DNA from: CAVQBC01 sp963848415
Lineage (GTDB): Bacteria > Actinomycetota > Thermoleophilia > Solirubrobacterales > Solirubrobacteraceae
Reading direction: 5' to 3'
DNA: 64,000 bases
Assembly (NCBI GenBank): GCA_963848415.1
Contig: CAWKDN010000001.1
Coordinates: 1,736,001-1,800,000 of the forward strand
Position numbers and translations under genes: made by a program. The notes beneath the pieces were generated by a model. That model did not search any database and had not been told where the DNA came from. It saw only the letters and a list, made by a program, of their open reading frames with translations. How positions within the stretch are numbered: the first letter of the stretch is position 1; each line of letters begins with the position of its first letter. Positions 62,460 to 64,000 of this stretch are shown one piece after another.

Positions 62460-64000
62460 TCAGCGGATCACCGCCAGGGTGTCCCCGGCGGTGACCGCGG
62501 CGCCCTCGGCGATCGGCAGCTCGGCGACGGTGCCGCCCTTGTGGGCGATGATCTCGTTCTCCATCTTCATCGCCTCGATGATGCAGATCAGGGCGCCCTC
62601 CTCGACCTGCGCGCCGGCCTCGACGAGCACCTTGAAGACGTTGCCCTGCAGGGGGGAGACGAGCGCGTCGCCGCCCCCGCCGGCCGCGGCGCGGCGCGCC
62701 CGGCGCGGCGCCCGCGCCGCCGCCGCGGCCGCCGGGGCGCCCCCGTTGGCGGGAGCGTCGCCGTGCACGGTGACCTCGAAGCGCTTGCCCGAGACCTCGA
62801 CGGTGTAGGCCCGCTCGAGCGGCTCGGCCGTGGGCCCGTCGCCGTCGGCGCCGCGCTCAGGCTTCGGGAAGGCGAGCCGCTTGAGCCACGCGCGGTCCTC
62901 CACGAGATCGCGGCACGTCTCGCCCCGCGCCCACTGCGGTGAGGCCATGATCGCCCGGTGGAAGGGCAGCAGCGTGCGCACGCCCTCGAGCTCGAACTCC
63001 GCCAGCGCGCGCGTCATCCGCCGGGTCGCGGCGTCGCGGTCGGCGTCCCACACGATCAGCTTGGCCACCAACGAGTCGTACAGCGGCGTGATCTCCGACC
63101 CCGAGCGCACGCCGGAGTCGACGCGCACGCCGGGTCCGGAGGGTTCGCGGTAGTGGGTCACCGTCCCCGGCGCGGGGGCGAAGTTCTTCGCTGCGTCCTC
63201 GGCGTTGATGCGGCACTCGATCGCGTGCCCGCGCAGCGCGACCTGCTCCTGGGTGACCGAGAGCGGCTCACCGGCGGCGATCCGAATCTGCTCGCGGACG
63301 ATGTCGATCCCGGTGGTGGCCTCGGTCACGCAGTGCTCGACCTGCACGCGGGTGTTCATCTCCAGGAAGAAGTAGTCCTCGCCCGCCAGCAGGCCCTCGA
63401 TCGTGCCGGCGCCGCGGTAGCCCACGGCCCGCGCCGCCTCGACCGCGATCTCGCCGATGCGCTCGCGCAGCGCCTGGCCGACCATCGGCGCCGGGCTCTC
63501 CTCGATCAGCTTCTGGTGGCGGCGCTGGACCGAGCAGTCGCGCTCGCCGAGATGGATGACCGCGCCGTGCTCGTCGGCGAGCACCTGCACCTCGACGTGG
63601 CGGGGGTCGGGCAGGTAGCGCTCGAGATAGACCGTCGCGTCGGAGAAGAACTTCTCCCCCTCGCGGGCGGCGCCCTCGAAGGCCGCTTCGAGCTCTGAGG
63701 CCTCCAGCGCGATCCGGAAGCCCTTGCCGCCTCCGCCGCCGGCGGCCTTGACCGCGATCGGGTAGCCGATCTCCTCGGCGATCGGCCCGGCGTCCTGCAC
63801 GGTCGCCACCGGCTCGACGGTGCCGGGGACGATCGGCACCCCTGCGGCCCGCATCAGCTCGCGCGCGCGGGTCTTCGAGCCCATCGCCTCGATCGCCTCC
63901 GGCGGCGGCCCGATGAACGTCACGCCCGCCTCGGCGAGGCGCCGGGCGAACGGCGGGTTCTCGGCCAGGAAGCCGTAGCCCGGGTGCACCGCCTCGGCGC
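62460..64000 (-). CDS. acetyl-/propionyl-CoA carboxylase alpha chain (biotin carboxylase plus BCCP), 5' end outside window
   Basis: More than 509 residues of a biotin-dependent carboxylase alpha chain: HPGYGFLAENPPFARRL, the ATP-grasp glycine loop KAAGGGGGKGFRIA, QVLADEHGAVIHLGERDCSV, the active-site FLEMNTRVQVEH, and INAED. A linker is followed by the BCCP domain with biotinyl lysine in EAMKMEN and a C-terminal hammerhead. It carboxylates biotin for malonyl- or methylmalonyl-CoA synthesis. The start lies beyond 64000; transcription is leftward, converging on the ABC permease. Confidence 0.9.
   Translation of the reverse strand, partial: AEAVHPGYGFLAENPPFARRLAEAGVTFIGPPPEAIEAMGSKTRARELMRAAGVPIVPGTVEPVATVQDAGPIAEEIGYPIAVKAAGGGGGKGFRIALEASELEAAFEGAAREGEKFFSDATVYLERYLPDPRHVEVQVLADEHGAVIHLGERDCSVQRRHQKLIEESPAPMVGQALRERIGEIAVEAARAVGYRGAGTIEGLLAGEDYFFLEMNTRVQVEHCVTEATTGIDIVREQIRIAAGEPLSVTQEQVALRGHAIECRINAEDAAKNFAPAPGTVTHYREPSGPGVRVDSGVRSGSEITPLYDSLVAKLIVWDADRDAATRRMTRALAEFELEGVRTLLPFHRAIMASPQWARGETCRDLVEDRAWLKRLAFPKPERGADGDGPTAEPLERAYTVEVSGKRFEVTVHGDAPANGGAPAAAAAARAPRRARRAAAGGGGDALVSPLQGNVFKVLVEAGAQVEEGALICIIEAMKMENEIIAHKGGTVAELPIAEGAAVTAGDTLAVIR

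Overview
The window is high-GC DNA from an actinobacterium, most likely Thermoleophilia/Solirubrobacterales. The clues are the GC-rich codon use, GTG/ATG starts with ATGA or GTGA overlaps, ECF42-type sigma factor with DGPF protein, CGNR and HxlR regulators, NarL-type kinases, a LigD-polymerase/LigC pair, and a secreted protein whose N-terminus (IALFVALGGTSVAAV) I associate with that order. I see no rRNA, complete tRNA or CRISPR array.

Region 1 (1 to about 16 kb) looks like a stress-adaptation island: lipid/diacylglycerol kinase, amphi-Trp and SHOCT small proteins, a holin-like/phosphodiesterase fusion, patatin, GH15 glycosidase, K+ channel, HD hydrolase, two carboxymuconolactone-decarboxylase-like proteins and DUF2252. 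Several members are frameshifted or degraded. Nearly every transcription unit here has the same element upstream, CATCnGGGCGATG, usually 20 nt before a -10-like hexamer, which suggests one local regulon.

Region 2 (about 16 to 23 kb) is a graveyard of mobile DNA. Two 3'-half tRNAs (Thr-CGU at 16.12 kb, Phe-GAA at 21.42 kb), each intact from the anticodon loop onward, look like integrase attachment scars. Between them lie an N-terminally truncated replication primase, a small membrane protein, an orphan histidine kinase and truncated oxidoreductase, hydrolase and SDR genes. An HD-GYP relic follows.

Region 3 (23 to 37 kb) is housekeeping-like: M23 peptidase, truncated haemoglobin, DGPF/ECF42, a DUF1998-type helicase, HAD phosphatases, an HtrA-MoxR-VWA-DUF58-VWA run, and glycerate kinase. 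From 25.9 to 31.6 kb every gene carries one to three single-base insertions (13 in total, all +1). This is better explained by sequence error than biology, because removing them restores full-length proteins with perfect overlaps.

Region 4 (36 to 64 kb) is intact. It holds a LigD-polymerase/HxlR/LigC group, a LysR regulator divergent from a 39-residue membrane protein, an M28 peptidase, a kynurenine-type tryptophan degradation operon (aminotransferase, formamidase, kynureninase), a REC/PAS histidine kinase, an MMPL transporter, a phosphatase/HAD/MBL/PLP-decarboxylase run, a deaminase-acetyltransferase fusion, and a CGNR regulator divergent from an MFS pump across two GTTACC-N18-GGTAAC operators. 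A DrrAB-like ABC exporter and the 3' part of a biotin-dependent acyl-CoA carboxylase close the window.
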